Shown here piece after piece: positions 24,501 to 35,035 of a stretch of DNA of 64,000 nucleotides; positions within the stretch are counted from its first letter, which is position 1; each line of letters opens with the position of its first letter. This DNA comes from Taxillus chinensis (taxonomy: Eukaryota > Streptophyta > Magnoliopsida > Santalales > Loranthaceae). The stretch lies in NCBI GenBank assembly GCA_023512835.1, contig CM042090.1:57275865-57339864 (forward strand), read 5' to 3'. The position numbers and the translations under genes are program-made. Below the pieces are notes generated by a model. It saw only the letters and a list, made by a program, of their open reading frames with translations. It had not been told where the DNA came from and made no database searches.

Positions 24501-27500
24501 TAATTTGTTCATCCATAATCTCATTAGATTATTTGAATTAAGAACAAATACAGCTATAAATAGGGAGAGGCAACATCCTCAATATTCCATTTGGTATCCT
24601 TGTTTTGTATGATTGAAAAAACACTTTTATTAAGGCCAATAAGAAAGTGACAATGAACGGCTGCGGAATGTAACTCTTGCTAATAAAAGCAAAGCTCTCA
24701 TCCATACAAGGGATATTCCAACAGATTACAACATTGAACAATAAATAGAGATGACAATGGGGTGGGGCGGGTTTTGGGTTGCCTGTCCCCATCCCCATTC
24801 GTTAATGGGGATATGCTGCGTCCTCGTCCCGTGCCCCGGCGGGGATTTTATTCCTTGCCCTGCTGGGGCACGGAGCGGGTACGGGGATTCCCCGCCTCCC
24901 GCTTTGTCACAGGCTAGCCTTTCATGTCCAGGGCCTAGCCTGTTATGCCTGCCCAAGCACAGCCCACCACGCCCAGGGCCCAGCCTGCCACGCTTGCCCA
25001 AGCCCAGCTCAGTGCGTGTCCAGCTGACCATGCCTGCCCAAGCCTAGCAACCCGCCTGCCCAAGCACCCAATGGCCCCACCAACTGAAAATTCTTGCAAA
25101 ATATAATGTAGGTGTGAAATTTTGAACCCAGGACCTCACCTTTATTTGTGTAGCTGTCAAACCATCAAGCTAGCTGAATTTTGTTGTTAATGCTTATGTA
25201 AATGATATATATACTTATTATATCACATATAAATAATAGTAATAGTAATAATAATTATAATTATTAATAAAGAGTGCTTACTTTATTTTAAAAATAAAAG
25301 TAATTACAAAGTATATATATTTGTATTATAATAAAACTAAATGGACTATTATTATTTTAATATAAAATATAAATTAATTAAATTTAAATTTAATTTTAAA
25401 TTTATTAATAAGTTAATTCATAATTATGTGATCCAATCAAATATTATTTGATTAAAAATGTATTCATATTTAAATTAATAATATTATTTATATATTTTAT
25501 TATTTTTAATTTAAATATAAATACATACTATCAAATGTCAAAGTCACTCTCACAATGGATAACTCATCATGATAAAATAATTACTAGATGGATATTAGTT
25601 AGATTTAAATTTAGTTTTAACAAATATTAATATGTTGATTTAATACTAAAGAATATAATCAAATATTATTTAATTGAATAATTATATGATTACTAATGTT
25701 ATACATAATATATTAATTCATACTAATATACTATATGATTATATCACTTATATTTTACATGTTAGTATTTTATATTAAAATATTATTTCTACTTTTTAAT
25801 GTTATTTTTATTAAAATATAAGTATATATGCTTTGTCATTGATATTCTTTTTAAATTAAATCATTTACTTTTTTTATTATTATCATTAATACTAATAGTA
25901 TTATTATTATTAATATTATTTATATGTTACATTTAAAGTATATACACTAACACTAATTATGGAAATATAGTAACAATAATAATTTATGACATATATAATT
26001 ATTAACGAACTCTCTAACATTAGTTATTAAACTTTAGATACTTAACAATTATCATATTACTTATGTTATATATGATATATATAAGTATATAATTGTCACT
26101 ATATATATGTGTACTTATAAATTATAATCAATAAGTAATAACTTGAGTATCGAGTAGTAATAATTTAAATAATACAATTATCATTGATAATAAATGATAA
26201 CACATTTGTAAAAACTTAATTAATATAATTATATAACATAATTATCATATTACTTTTGTTATAAGTAGTATAATATTATGACAAGTCGCGTTTCTCAAAC
26301 TATTTTGTCTTAATGTAATTAAAACAGTTAACAATATGATTATTTTTGTAAAAGACTAGTTATTGAGTATAAGTGTGTGTATATTTATATATAATATAAT
26401 AATTATAACTAATGTTATTAGTTAATTAAATAATACTAACAAGTTTGATATACTAAAGAATACGCATAGAGAGTGAGTTTTGACTTTTGATAGTATGTAT
26501 TTTATATTTGGATTAAAAACTTAAATAATAAATCATATAAATGATATTACAAGTTCATATATAAATATATTTATCGATCAAATAATATTTGATTTGATCA
26601 TTTAGTTTTAAATACATGTTAATAAATTTAAAATTAAATTTGAATCTAATTAATTTGTATTTTATATTAAAATATTAATAGTACATTAAATTTTTATTAT
26701 AATACAAATATATATACTTTGCAATTATTTCTATTTTTAAATAAAATATGCACTCTTTATTAATAATAATAATTATAATTATAATTAATAATAGTAATAT
26801 TAATAATTATAATTATAGTTATAATTATTATGACTATTATTTATGTGCGATATAATAAGTATATATATTATTTACATAAGCATTAATAGAAAAATCTAGT
26901 TAGTTTGCTGGTTTAGCAGCTACATAGGTAAGGATGAGGTCTTGGGTTCAAAACTTCACACTTACATTATATTTTGCAAGAATTTTCAGCATGATGGGCG
27001 TGTGGGCTTGGGTGGGCGTGCATGCTTGGGTGGCTGGGCTGGATTGAGCAAGGCGTACGGGCTGAGCCACTGGGCTGGGTCGAATTTTGAAAGAGTTGAG
27101 TTGGGCTGGTGCACGGGGCGGGGCGACAACTAATCGAGTAAACGGGACGGAGATTTTTTCCGAGGTGGGGCGAGTTCGTGAGGCGGGGCATGGTTGCCCC
27201 GTCCCTGCTCCGTACCCCAGCAGGACAAAAAAATGTTGCCCTGTACCCGCCCCGTGCCCCGTTAAATTAAAAAAAACCCGCTCCATTAGGGCGGGTACGA
27301 GACGGGTCGGGGCGGGTACGGATCAAATTGCCATCTTTGACAATAAATGCCACACCTCTCCTTTTACAGCACTTCCTTACTTTCAAATGAAATCTTTAAA
27401 GATAGATATTTTCATTTGTCCTTTTGGCCTAGGACTTTACAGCCAAGAATCAGCTTTCATGTATTTTACTTTTGGAAGGCCCTCTATTGTGGAACAGTAT

Positions 27501-30500
27501 GAAATCTTAAGTCAGTCATCAGATCTAGACTTCTGCTTTGTAGTTGGACAAGGAAATCTGGGACATCCTTGAAGAATATTTTGACCTGTGTGTGACAATT
27601 AGGAAGTTATTGAACTGAAACCTGGGCATAAATCCGTTTAAGCTTTATGCCAAGTTTAGTGCTCTCTTTCAATGGTTGGATTCCTATCCACCTCCATTTA
27701 CTGTTCCTGTTGAGTCGGCTAAGCACTGGGAGGATATGAGAGGGATCTTACTTTTGAAAGTTTTGGGATCCTAACTTCTTTTCCCTGAGGTAACATTCTG
27801 CTCTTAAAATAAGCCCATGTTGATGTATTTTTTTTTGTGTCTTGTGAACAATTCCTAAACCCATGATTGAACCCTCCATTTCGATTCTGAAAATTCATGT
27901 AGTTTAGTTCAGCCTTTTTTCAGTGTTACCTTTTCTAAAATGGGATGGACAGTGGGCTATACAAGTATAAAGGTATTTCTGATGGTTTGAAGTCATGGAT
28001 TCAAAACACAATATTGGCTTCTCACTGATTGTATTGGCTCTGATTTTGGCCAAAATTTGGAAATCCACTACCATGAGAGGAAATTAGAAAGCCATTTCCT
28101 TGGGGATAATTGAAAACCTAAACTTCCTTTTGAGTTGCTTCCTAACCTTCTGGGAATACTTCTTCAATTTATGCCTATTGTTTGTTATTTGCTGCTTTCA
28201 GGCTCTTTTCTCTTTTCTGTCCCCTTTGACTTTTGAAAACTATTAGATTACTTATCGGTGTTATAATTTTTAAATTTTTTCCCTTAACTTGTTATTCATG
28301 AAATAATGGGCTTTTGGATGCGCCATTTGATTTTTGATTGATGCTATGGAGATGACTGCTGTGGTGGTTTAATCTAGTGGTGGCCATGGTGGTGGTAATG
28401 GATGGTGTCACTAGTCATGAGGCACACAGAGGTTCTTGAGTTAGAGCTTAAGGGTCAGATTATGCTTATGTTTTCAAGTCCTTTCCATATCCTGTCCCAC
28501 TTGGCCAGGTTTGTGTTCGGAAGCACTCTTTGATGGCGGCTTTGGGCGCTCTCAAGGAGTTGGCTTTGTTTCGGCCTTTATCAGCGGAGGAGAAGGGGTG
28601 CAAGGCTACCTTGGCCTCATCCCTAGAGAGGGTGCTTTTGATGGATGAGATCTCTTGGCAGCAAAAATTTTGCTCCTTATGGCTACGTGAGGGTGATAAG
28701 AACTCCAAGTTCTTTCACTGTATGACTAACTCTCATCGGAATGTTAGCTAGAACACCCAGAGAAGGCACCTCACCAACCGAAACTATCACAAATTTGCTG
28801 AGGTTAATCTACACTTCCGAAACAGCTTCAAACTAGACAAGGATGGACTGCAGATGAAAAAGATGGCCCGGATTCGCCTCGCACATCACAAGAGTGTTGT
28901 CGGCAAAAAGCAAATGAGAGACTGCGAGTGACTCACTGCTTGGACCACCAATCGGAAAATTGAAAAGAAGACCAGTCAAAGAAGCCTTCCACCATGCGAC
29001 TGAAACCCTCCATAACAAGAACAAATAGCATAGGCGACAAGGGGTCTCCTTGTCGTAGGCCCCGAGAACTTGAGAAAAACCCGCAAGGGTGGCCATTGAC
29101 AAGAACCGAAAATCGAGCAGTGGAAATACAAAAGGAGATCCATGGCTTCCACCTGGCCGAGAAGCCACACTCCTAAAGGACATAGAGGAGAAACCCCCAA
29201 TGCACATGGTCGTAGGCCTTCTCCAAATTAAGCTTACACAACACCCCCGGCCAGCCTTGAGTCGACTATCAAGGTACTCGCTTGCGATGAGAACCAGATT
29301 CAAGATCTGCCGACCAGGCACAAAGGCACTCCGCGCGGGAGAGATCAGCTTCCTCAAAACAGACATCAACCGATTCGCGAGGAGCTTAGCAATGATTTTG
29401 TACACGCTCCTTACCAAACTAATAGGCGAAAAATCTTTTAGGGCCTCCGCCCCCGGCTTCTTCGGGAGGAGAGCCACAAAAGTCGCATTAAGGTTATGCT
29501 CAAATCGGCAATGCTCTTGAAACTCCGCACAAACACCTAAGACATCACATTGCAACACAACCCAACAGGGTTGAAAGAAAGCCAAAGGAAACCCATCCGG
29601 ACCAGGGGCCTTATTCCCCTTGCACCCGCGCACCACGAATAATACCTCCTCAAACGGCCGATCAAGCCACCCAACATCCGCCTCGGAAAGGGCATCAAAA
29701 GAAAGCCCATCAAGACGAGGACGGGGATGCTCCTCCTCCCGAAAAAGAGTCGCATAAAAATTCACAATGTGCTCCCGAATAGCCTCTTGATTGGAAGAGA
29801 CAACACCATCAATGTACATTCGACTAATGGTGTTGACATTCCGATGAGAGTTAGCCATGCAGTGAAAGAACTTGGAGTTCTTATCACCCTCACGTAGCCT
29901 CTGCCGCCAAGAGATCTCATCCATCAGAAGCACCCTCTCCAGGGACGAGGCCAAGGTAGCCTTGCGCCCCCTCTCCTCCGCTAATAAAGGCCGAAGCAAA
30001 GCCAACTCCACGCGAGCGCCCAAAGCCGCCAGCAAAGAGTGCTTCTGAACACCAACCTGGCCAAAGACAGAAGCATTCCATAGCTGAAGAACATCAATCT
30101 TTGCTGGAACATGTGGATCATTTTTTCCTTCAATGTCCTTTTGTAGGGGTTTGTGGGATATGGTTCTGGGTCTTTTCGGCATCTCGTGGGTGATGTCTTT
30201 GTTTCTTCACGCATTGTTTGTCGGGTGGCTGAGCGTTGTGGGGCGGCATTCGGCGGTGTGGCAAGCTGTCCCTCATTGCATTCGTTGAAGTATTTGACGG
30301 GAGCAAAACGCATGACTTTTTGAGGATCAAGAGCGGCCCGTTGTTGAGCTCTCTTGTACTTTTTTCAGTCTTTGGGTGATTGGTTGTATGCTTCGGGCGG
30401 GATGTGTTTTTCTTTCATTTGGGTTATTGTGGATTGTTGTTCTTTTTGATTGGGTTGTTGTCTTAGTTTTTGTATTCTCGCATCTTGTTCAGTTCTTGTG

Positions 30501-33500
30501 TGCGTTTTGATTCTCATAAATAAATAAATTTTCTTATAAAAAAAAATCTTGTCCACTTGATGTGACCAATTTTTTACTCTTTGGCGAATAGAATGCAGAG
30601 TCCTATGATCTCATGTAGAGTACTATGTATCATATGGTTTTCTTTCTAATATTTAAGTTTAATCCACCATGTTGATGTGCCTTCTGGCACATTTAGTTTT
30701 CTTGCCTGGAGCAAAGATAATCCAAGAAGCATGTAAAAAACATAAAAAATACGAGATTGTCTTTGTCACTCACGTACAAGATGGACTTGTGGGACAATCT
30801 AGGAGGAGGAATCACCCCCCATGACATTACATCATTAGGTCTCGACAGGCTAACTAGGATTTGGGAATCCAAGGGCCACACATTCATACTCCTGGAAATT
30901 CTCTTGGTGAAAGGCCTAGTTGTGGTGGATGGGTGATTAGGAGCTTTATTTGGGCTGGTGCCTTACCTTGCCGGAATTCCTGAGGGAATCAAGCCAATAT
31001 CCACCCACCACTATGCCTGCTCTAGATGCTAGATGCTAGACGCGTGCCCCTTATGAGGGCAGACCCTACCATTATTGAACGTCATGTTCAAGTAATAATT
31101 TCTTAATTCCAATGGGAAGAAATGACAGAATCATGCAGGGGGCAAGTGTGCATTGAAGGATATTTTAGGCCTTCAAATCTAATTTTTTGTATTCTGCAAC
31201 ATGTTTGAGCTTTCTGAAATTATGATTTTCTTCTTGTTTTTATGTGTTTTTACGTCTTTAAAAAAACATTCACGTGTGAAATTTAGAAGCATTGTGTACT
31301 GCAGTAAAGCGCTGGGAGATGCTGGTTCTGCAGTCACTTACTTCGAAGAAAGTGTCAATTTCCTCTCGAAATTGCCTTCTGATGACCTTGAGGTTGTTAC
31401 TTCTTTATTTTTGGTTTATTTAGGATATATATGTTCTAACCTAAAGTTAAAAAAAGAGGAAAATCCAAATATGTGATCTAACATGGGACTTTGTCTACTA
31501 CAGATCACACATACACTTTCTGTTTCACTGAATAAAATTGGGGATCTTAAGTATTATGAGGGGGACCTTCAAGCTGCAAGATCTTGCTATTTTCAATCTT
31601 TGAATGTCCGGCGCGATGCTGTGAAGCATCAACCGAATGTTTCATCCCAGGTCAGAAACTGTGTTGTTCATGTGAGATTCCTATATTTTTTATGAGTGTT
31701 ATTTGATACGGCTAGATGCTGACTTGTGCTGTATAGAGAAAGGCTAGTAAGCATTGGGTGCACATGCACAGATATTCTAATGTCTTTGCCATACTATCTT
31801 TTACCAGAACTGGATAATGACATTCATTTTGTTTTTAAACAATGTTGAACATCTCTCTCACCAAATCTATTTTTAACTTTTTAAAAAGGCTCTGAAGTAG
31901 TTGAAGTGGTGTTTGTAGTTTTTCTTTATCTTCCGCGGTTCATTTTGTCTTTTTAGATATACTTGAAACCCAAAAACTTATTTTCCTTTTATTTTCTGGA
32001 AAGATACTCTTTGGTATATGACCATTTTTTTAAAACTTTAATTCGTACTCAAAGATGATATTATTAAACATTGAGAGAGAAAGAGAGATTCTAAAGGAAG
32101 CATTGATTTTAGACTTTTAAGTTTGTTAGCCATTTTGTATGCGACTAAGAATTTGAATAACCACTTTGGTGGGTTTTCTTTTATAGTATAATTCATAATC
32201 AAAGATGATGTTCTTGAATGTGTGTGCGCGCGTGTGTGAGGATAATTCATACTCAATGATGATATTACTTTATGTGAGAGAGAGGGTGAGGGGGGGGGGA
32301 CATTTTTGATTGAACAAAGGAACAGGAAGGTGTGAGGAGAATTGAAACAAGGGTGCATGCAAGGGATGTAGAGGGATGATTATAGACGAGGTAGGAAATT
32401 GCTGCGATGGGTATCTGTCATATCATTTACTCAATTGATGAATCTAATTTTAAGAATAGTACCTGGAACAAATAATGGGTGTAATGCGAACAGCCATTAA
32501 GCTCTGATAGTGATGCTGATGCAGATCGATTTTGGACTTCAAGTTTCATGATGTAGAAGTATCCTATTTTATTGTAGACGAGTACATATTTGGAGGATGG
32601 TAGTGGGTTAACCCCATATGCTAATATTTTAACACTACCCCGTTAGTTGGAAGATGACAATTATTACAACTTGATTCAAAAGAAATCGGTTTCATCCGAG
32701 GGTTCCTTCATCTTCAAAAACAAAGGGCGCATAATCATCCAACAGCCAAGTAAACAATAACTACATTCTCCAGGCATAGTGGCTCCCGTAATGGTTTCAG
32801 TTCCGGTTCAGAAACAGGGGAGAATAGATCAAGTGCCAGTGCTGGAAAACTTGTAGAAGGCACAACCATGTATGGCACGCTCAAACCAGAAGGATAGACG
32901 GGAAAGTAGCAACCATCTCTGGATCTGGATCGGGACCTGCTTCCAGATCTTGCAGTTCTCAATTTGATCACATCTAAATCAAAATGACCCACGAGACATA
33001 AAGAAAAACTACTCACTCAACTAGTCAAAATTGAAAATCCATGGAAAATGATTTTCCGACGGTATGGTGCCACCGGCAAAGAGGGAAAGTATGATATATA
33101 CCCTAGGTTGTAACTCGCTCTAGAGAAGAGCATAAAAGGCAAAACCTAATTGTTATTATTTTAGATGAGTGCATATTTTGAAGATGGTAATGGGTTAAGC
33201 CCATATACTAATATTCTAATAATTATTAATTTATTAATTCTTAGAGTTTCCTAAATATATTAATTTCTTTATTCGTAGGGTTTGTTCTTTTCATTGTCCT
33301 AGTTTTATGAGTGTTTTTTTTTCCTAGTATCTATAAACCTTGTTATTAAAGGTGCAAGGCACAAAGATCTTTAGGACCTAGGCGTAAGGGGAAAGTGAGA
33401 CAATTATTTTTATAAAAATAATTAGAATTTAGTGATTCATTATTTTATGAAATAAATTTTGAGACACAATAGAACATTCACTTATGTTCAAAAATATTCC

Positions 33501-35035
33501 AAATTTATTTTGTAAGCGACAGAGGCTGGCGACGGGGCTGGGCAGCGGCAAGGGAAGGTGGTGCGACGCGAGAGAGAGAGATGAAAAAATAAAATAAAAT
33601 AAAAAAGGGTAAAAAAAGAAAAAAATGTTCCCATGTGCAAGGGAACCTTTAAACCGGGGGGGGGGGGGGGGGGGGGAGAATCAATTTTCCCCTATGTGTG
33701 GGTATTATATTCCTATGAGAATTTTATTACTTTTCTTATTTTCATACCAAACGCGGGAAAGGAATCAGATTGCATTCCTTTCCTTTCCTTTCCCGCATAC
33801 CAAACGTGCCATTAGTGATTTTATTAGGTGACTTAGTTGTTTGTTGTCTAATAGCCATGTTATGTTCAAAGAGACCCTTAGCATTCTTAAATAAAGTCAG
33901 CTCTTTAGTAATCTTATTTTGTTTTTCGAAGTCAATCTTTGTATGCAGTTTCATAGGCCTAACATTACTTTTGCATCTTGTTTATACAAAAAGCTTTTTG
34001 TGCGCCTTGTGCATGAGAAAGAAACCCCAAAGGCATGCTTTTTGTATGCTTTTAAGACCTTGCCTTGCCTAGCATGAAACAAAGCTCAAAGCTTGTGCCC
34101 ACCTGATTTTTACAATTTTTATGCCTAGAGGCGTGCCTTTAATAACTGTATATAAATACTTTTATGTACTTGTAAGGGAAGGAGTATTGATGAACAAAGC
34201 AGTTGTCCAAGGGTGAGATTCCCATAGGTGAGATGTTGAGGCTCAAATACTCGACCTATCTCCATTATTCTATGTTGTTTTCCCTACTATCCCCGGTGAT
34301 CCTTCCTAGGATTGATCAACACTAACACAATGAGTTGTTCATAAAAATGTATGGTAAAAAAACAATTACTACTAACAAAATGGTTATCTCGTGAGAAAAA
34401 AAACATCCGCTAGAACACATTTTTTGGATTAAACGAGGAACTAGTGATCCCATACAAATTTATGGTTTCTCTTTCTGATTGATTGGATATATTGTTTTTG
34501 TTTTTTGGAGGAATTGTTTGAACCTCTGTTCTCAACAATATGAAGTAAGGTGCTAGTTATGTTCCCATTTACCCATTCTTTCCTTTCCAGCGATTGCCTG
34601 AAATGAGGTGACATTACCAAATTGAAACAAGTGGGACTCTTCTGATAATTGCAGCTTCATCATAGCAGTTTGAATTATGGAATGCAAGGAAAATTTGGTT
34701 TTGGTGAAGGAAACGTTTGAGGCTCCCAACTCAGCTTTCTGAAGCTCTTTTTTTCACTTGTGATTGCAGACTTTGGATGTGGCTGTTTCACTCGCAAAAG
34801 TTGCTGACGTAGACAAGAGCCTCGGAAATGATAGCTTGGCTACTGATGGATTCCAAGAAGCCATAAAATTATTGGAGTCATTGAAATTGGGCGCTGATGA
34901 AGCTGTTCTAGAGCAACGGGTAAGCTCCTTATTGGTTGTCCACTATCTCAACCTGCTACCTGATTTGACACTTTCTTCTGTTTGCAGCGCCAATCAGTGC
35001 TGAATTTTCTGAAGAACCAAAAATCAGACGAATAA
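15334..35035 (+). CDS. NCA1: NCA1-like RING/TPR-like catalase chaperone gene (7 exons)
   Basis: Seven exons join in frame: 15334-15587, 15686-15920, 24021-24166, 31305-31392, 31504-31650, 34770-34919 and 34988-35035. Each junction has GT and AG, and the product is 355 residues. Residues 63-97 form a RING finger (C63, C66, C76/C79, H81, C84, C87, C94, C97). Residues about 150-355 are helical and TPR-like, with [42 protein letters not shown] and [14 protein letters not shown]. This combination is that of plant NO CATALASE ACTIVITY 1. In Arabidopsis it is a cytosolic, zinc-binding chaperone that binds catalase and keeps it folded and active, so loss of NCA1 removes catalase activity. The start codon is the first ATG after the CT-rich leader and opens straight into the conserved region. 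All exons are open, so the gene is probably functional despite introns of 8.1, 7.1 and 3.1 kb. Assignment is from recalled family features, not a search. Confidence 0.85.
15686..15920 (+). CDS. NCA1: NCA1 exon 2 (second half of RING, linker)
   Basis: The acceptor ACATAAG leads to GGCTTGT, which restores the Arg-Ala-Cys codons. It encodes [16 protein letters not shown], the last RING ligands, followed by a charged linker to VQQGMR at residue 163. The donor is GTGAGT. Intron 1 is only 98 bp. Confidence 0.88.
16025..18400 (-). pseudogene. Degenerate L1-type LINE ORF2 (RT to C-terminus)
   Basis: Minus-strand translation gives LINE landmarks in order. Near 18240-18300 there is a PNGFYM-like stretch matching the PGPDGF motif of the reverse transcriptase. 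[18 protein letters not shown] near 17640 is the RQGDPLSP block, and the catalytic FADD box is replaced by [23 protein letters not shown] near 16830 is the C-terminal linker. GCDG followed by IDHILLHCP near 16400 is the zf-RVT domain. A T-run at about 16027 marks the 3' tail. Many stops and shifts make it dead. About 17660-18080 is unlike LINE and may be a further insertion. Confidence 0.75.
18590..19300 (-). pseudogene. Copia gag-protease relic
   Basis: The minus strand reads an aspartic-protease block [19 protein letters not shown], where intact copia proteases have DSGAT; the active-site Ser-Gly is lost and a stop precedes it. Further on, [11 protein letters not shown] and LTKITIDIG match the sequence that follows copia protease. 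The fragment lies between LINE pieces in intron 2. Confidence 0.65.
19500..20920 (+). pseudogene. 5'-truncated LINE, C-terminal part with poly-A tail
   Basis: Plus-strand frames show [20 protein letters not shown] then IQRNFLWG. They continue with [18 protein letters not shown] and a zf-RVT-like [15 protein letters not shown] near 20470. The 3' end has a T-run, CACACGACTTGTGTGCG, TTAATAAATTTTCTTAC and an A-rich tail at about 20910. 5' truncation is usual for LINEs. Stops and frame changes make it inactive. Confidence 0.75.
21027..21143 (+). repeat. Left terminal inverted repeat
   Basis: Pairs with 21893-22011 over almost its whole length with roughly ten mismatches or small gaps by eye. Confidence 0.75.
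21158..21742 (-). pseudogene. Captured F-box/kelch gene fragment
   Basis: The minus strand reads an F-box-like start, [14 protein letters not shown], then [18 protein letters not shown] middle region follows, then [20 protein letters not shown] and [13 protein letters not shown], a kelch-type repeat. Plant F-box/kelch proteins are substrate receptors of SCF ubiquitin ligases and pair exactly these modules. Two in-frame stops (TAG after NIAS, TGA after VSKL) and truncation after the first kelch repeat make it a pseudogene. It is much more GC-rich than its surroundings, as captured exons often are. Confidence 0.7.
21893..22011 (-). repeat. Right terminal inverted repeat
   Basis: Inverted partner of 21027-21143. 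Confidence 0.75.
22030..23700 (-). pseudogene. LINE ORF1 end and start of ORF2 endonuclease
   Basis: On the minus strand an ATG at 22239 opens [14 protein letters not shown], the N-terminal motif of the LINE endonuclease (usually ISWNVRGL). Upstream (22300-23700) are Pro/Ser-rich degenerate frames, including [15 protein letters not shown], consistent with ORF1. The endonuclease breaks off near 22030, beside the Pack-MULE-like element. It could be the 5' half of the LINE whose RT part lies at 16025-18400. Confidence 0.6.
24021..24166 (+). CDS. NCA1: NCA1 exon 3 (first helical repeats)
   Basis: Follows acceptor CATGCCCAG and encodes residues 164-212, [20 protein letters not shown] onward, ending in [11 protein letters not shown] plus two bases. 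The donor is GTATGT. The frame is open further upstream, but this acceptor alone continues the VQQGMR-AY phrase in phase. Confidence 0.85.
24362..24402 (+). repeat. Poly-C plus (AT)n simple repeat
   Basis: A C-run of about 15 bases, then GCACACA and an AT run. Confidence 0.9.
24738..24746. repeat. Target-site duplication ACAATAAAT (left)
   Basis: Nine bases directly before the element. The same nine follow it at 27340-27348. Confidence 0.8.
24747..27339. mobile_element. Long-inverted-repeat (foldback) MULE-like element
   Basis: Ends are AGAGATGACAAT and, read inward on the other strand, AAAGATGGCAAT. Inverted homology runs far inward. The GC-rich GGGGCGGG outer part (24750-25080 vs 26990-27335) is followed by AATTCTTGCAAAATATAATG (25089 and inverted near 26990) and by AATTTAAATTTAATTTTAAA (25379) with an inverted copy near 26620. 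Arms are therefore about 0.9-1.0 kb around an AT-rich centre. A perfect 9-bp duplication is typical of Mutator-like elements. There is no transposase; it is non-autonomous. Confidence 0.8.
27340..27348. repeat. Target-site duplication ACAATAAAT (right)
   Basis: Identical to 24738-24746. Confidence 0.8.
27349..28469. other. Unassigned intronic sequence
   Basis: About 1.1 kb without repeats I recognise and without a convincing exon. It has T-rich intron composition. This is probably original intron sequence. Confidence 0.4.
28470..28752 (+). pseudogene. LINE ORF2 piece (pre-RT region), plus strand
   Basis: Translates to [19 protein letters not shown], then [13 protein letters not shown] and [11 protein letters not shown] followed by SHRN, the linker between endonuclease and RT in plant L1-type LINEs. 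It is nearly the inverted complement of 29843-30062, about 1.1 kb away. Confidence 0.75.
28753..30092 (-). pseudogene. Inverted LINE reverse-transcriptase segment
   Basis: A long minus-strand frame (30182-28833) includes [50 protein letters not shown], then [11 protein letters not shown] and [16 protein letters not shown]. These are RT domains in correct order. The catalytic FADD box reads FADN. After SRLKAGRGC the frame shifts away from the expected KAYD block, so the enzyme is dead. Its 3' continuation is on the opposite strand at 30093-30548, so the 5' part is inverted relative to the tail. Confidence 0.8.
30093..30548 (+). pseudogene. LINE 3' end with poly-A tail
   Basis: Starts with a zf-RVT-like stretch, [12 protein letters not shown], and ends TTGTGTGCGTTTTGATTCTC, ATAAATAAATAAATTTTC and A9. 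The same 3' end type is seen at 20880-20920. Together with 28753-30092 it forms a 5'-inverted LINE insertion. Confidence 0.75.
30549..31304 (+). other. End of intron 3, nothing recognised
   Basis: About 750 bp of T-rich intron with no repeat or coding signal that I can name. A short CTAGATGCTAGATGCTAGA triplication is at about 31020. Confidence 0.4.
31305..31392 (+). CDS. NCA1: NCA1 exon 4
   Basis: Follows acceptor GTACTGCAG. Its first base completes the Cys codon split after exon 3, then it encodes [20 protein letters not shown] to PSDDLE (residue 241). The donor GTTGTT is weak but keeps the frame. Confidence 0.8.
31504..31650 (+). CDS. NCA1: NCA1 exon 5
   Basis: Follows TACTACAG and encodes [20 protein letters not shown] to NVSSQ (residues 242-290). 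This is a helix-turn-helix pair of TPR type, with alternating small and aromatic residues. The donor is GTCAGA. Confidence 0.85.
33342..34147. mobile_element. Possible non-autonomous TIR DNA element
   Basis: GTTATTAAAGG with a nearby CCTAGGCG at the left is mirrored by CCTAGAGGCG and CCTTTAATAAC at the right, giving an 11-bp perfect inverted terminus and further scattered inverted matches. A 22-base G-run is inside. No clear target duplication and no transposase. Class not assigned. Confidence 0.4.
33655..33676 (+). repeat. Poly-G run of about 22
   Basis: An uninterrupted G homopolymer of about 22 bases, unusual in plant DNA and prone to length error. Confidence 0.85.
34770..34919 (+). CDS. 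NCA1: NCA1 exon 6
   Basis: Follows TGATTGCAG and encodes [20 protein letters not shown] to AVLEQR (residues 291-340). The donor is GTAAGC. Confidence 0.85.
34988..35035 (+). CDS. NCA1: NCA1 exon 7 (C-terminus)
   Basis: Follows CTGTTTGCAG and encodes [15 protein letters not shown] then TAA at 35033-35035. Confidence 0.85.
   Translation, partial: RQSVLNFLKNQKSDE

Larger units (their letters stand above)
24167..31304 (+). other. NCA1 intron 3 (7.1 kb, transposon-filled)
   Basis: Begins GTATGTTC and ends TGTACTGCAG. It holds a C-run/(AT)n microsatellite, a long-inverted-repeat element and a rearranged LINE, listed separately. Confidence 0.75.
31651..34769 (+). other. NCA1 intron 5 (3.1 kb)
   Basis: Holds a pair of about 60-bp direct repeats (32573-32635 and 33161-33224), a weak terminal-inverted-repeat element (33342-34147), a T-rich rest, and a GAGAGA/poly-G microsatellite near 32270-32300. 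I found no further exon. A minus-strand open frame of 93 codons at 32735-33016 is not recognised. Confidence 0.6.

Noticed and set aside
24726..25047. GC-rich Pro/Gly-rich frames
   Set aside because: They lie in the outer arm of the inverted-repeat element and recur in the other arm; low-complexity composition explains the openness.
28833..30182. 449-codon frame as a possible host gene
   Set aside because: It reads as LINE reverse transcriptase with a mutated FADD box and a frameshift, so it is a mobile-element remnant.
32735..33016. 93-codon minus-strand frame in intron 5 as an antisense gene
   Set aside because: Contains a Ser-Arg dipeptide run from a short repeat and no domain I recognise; too little to call a gene.
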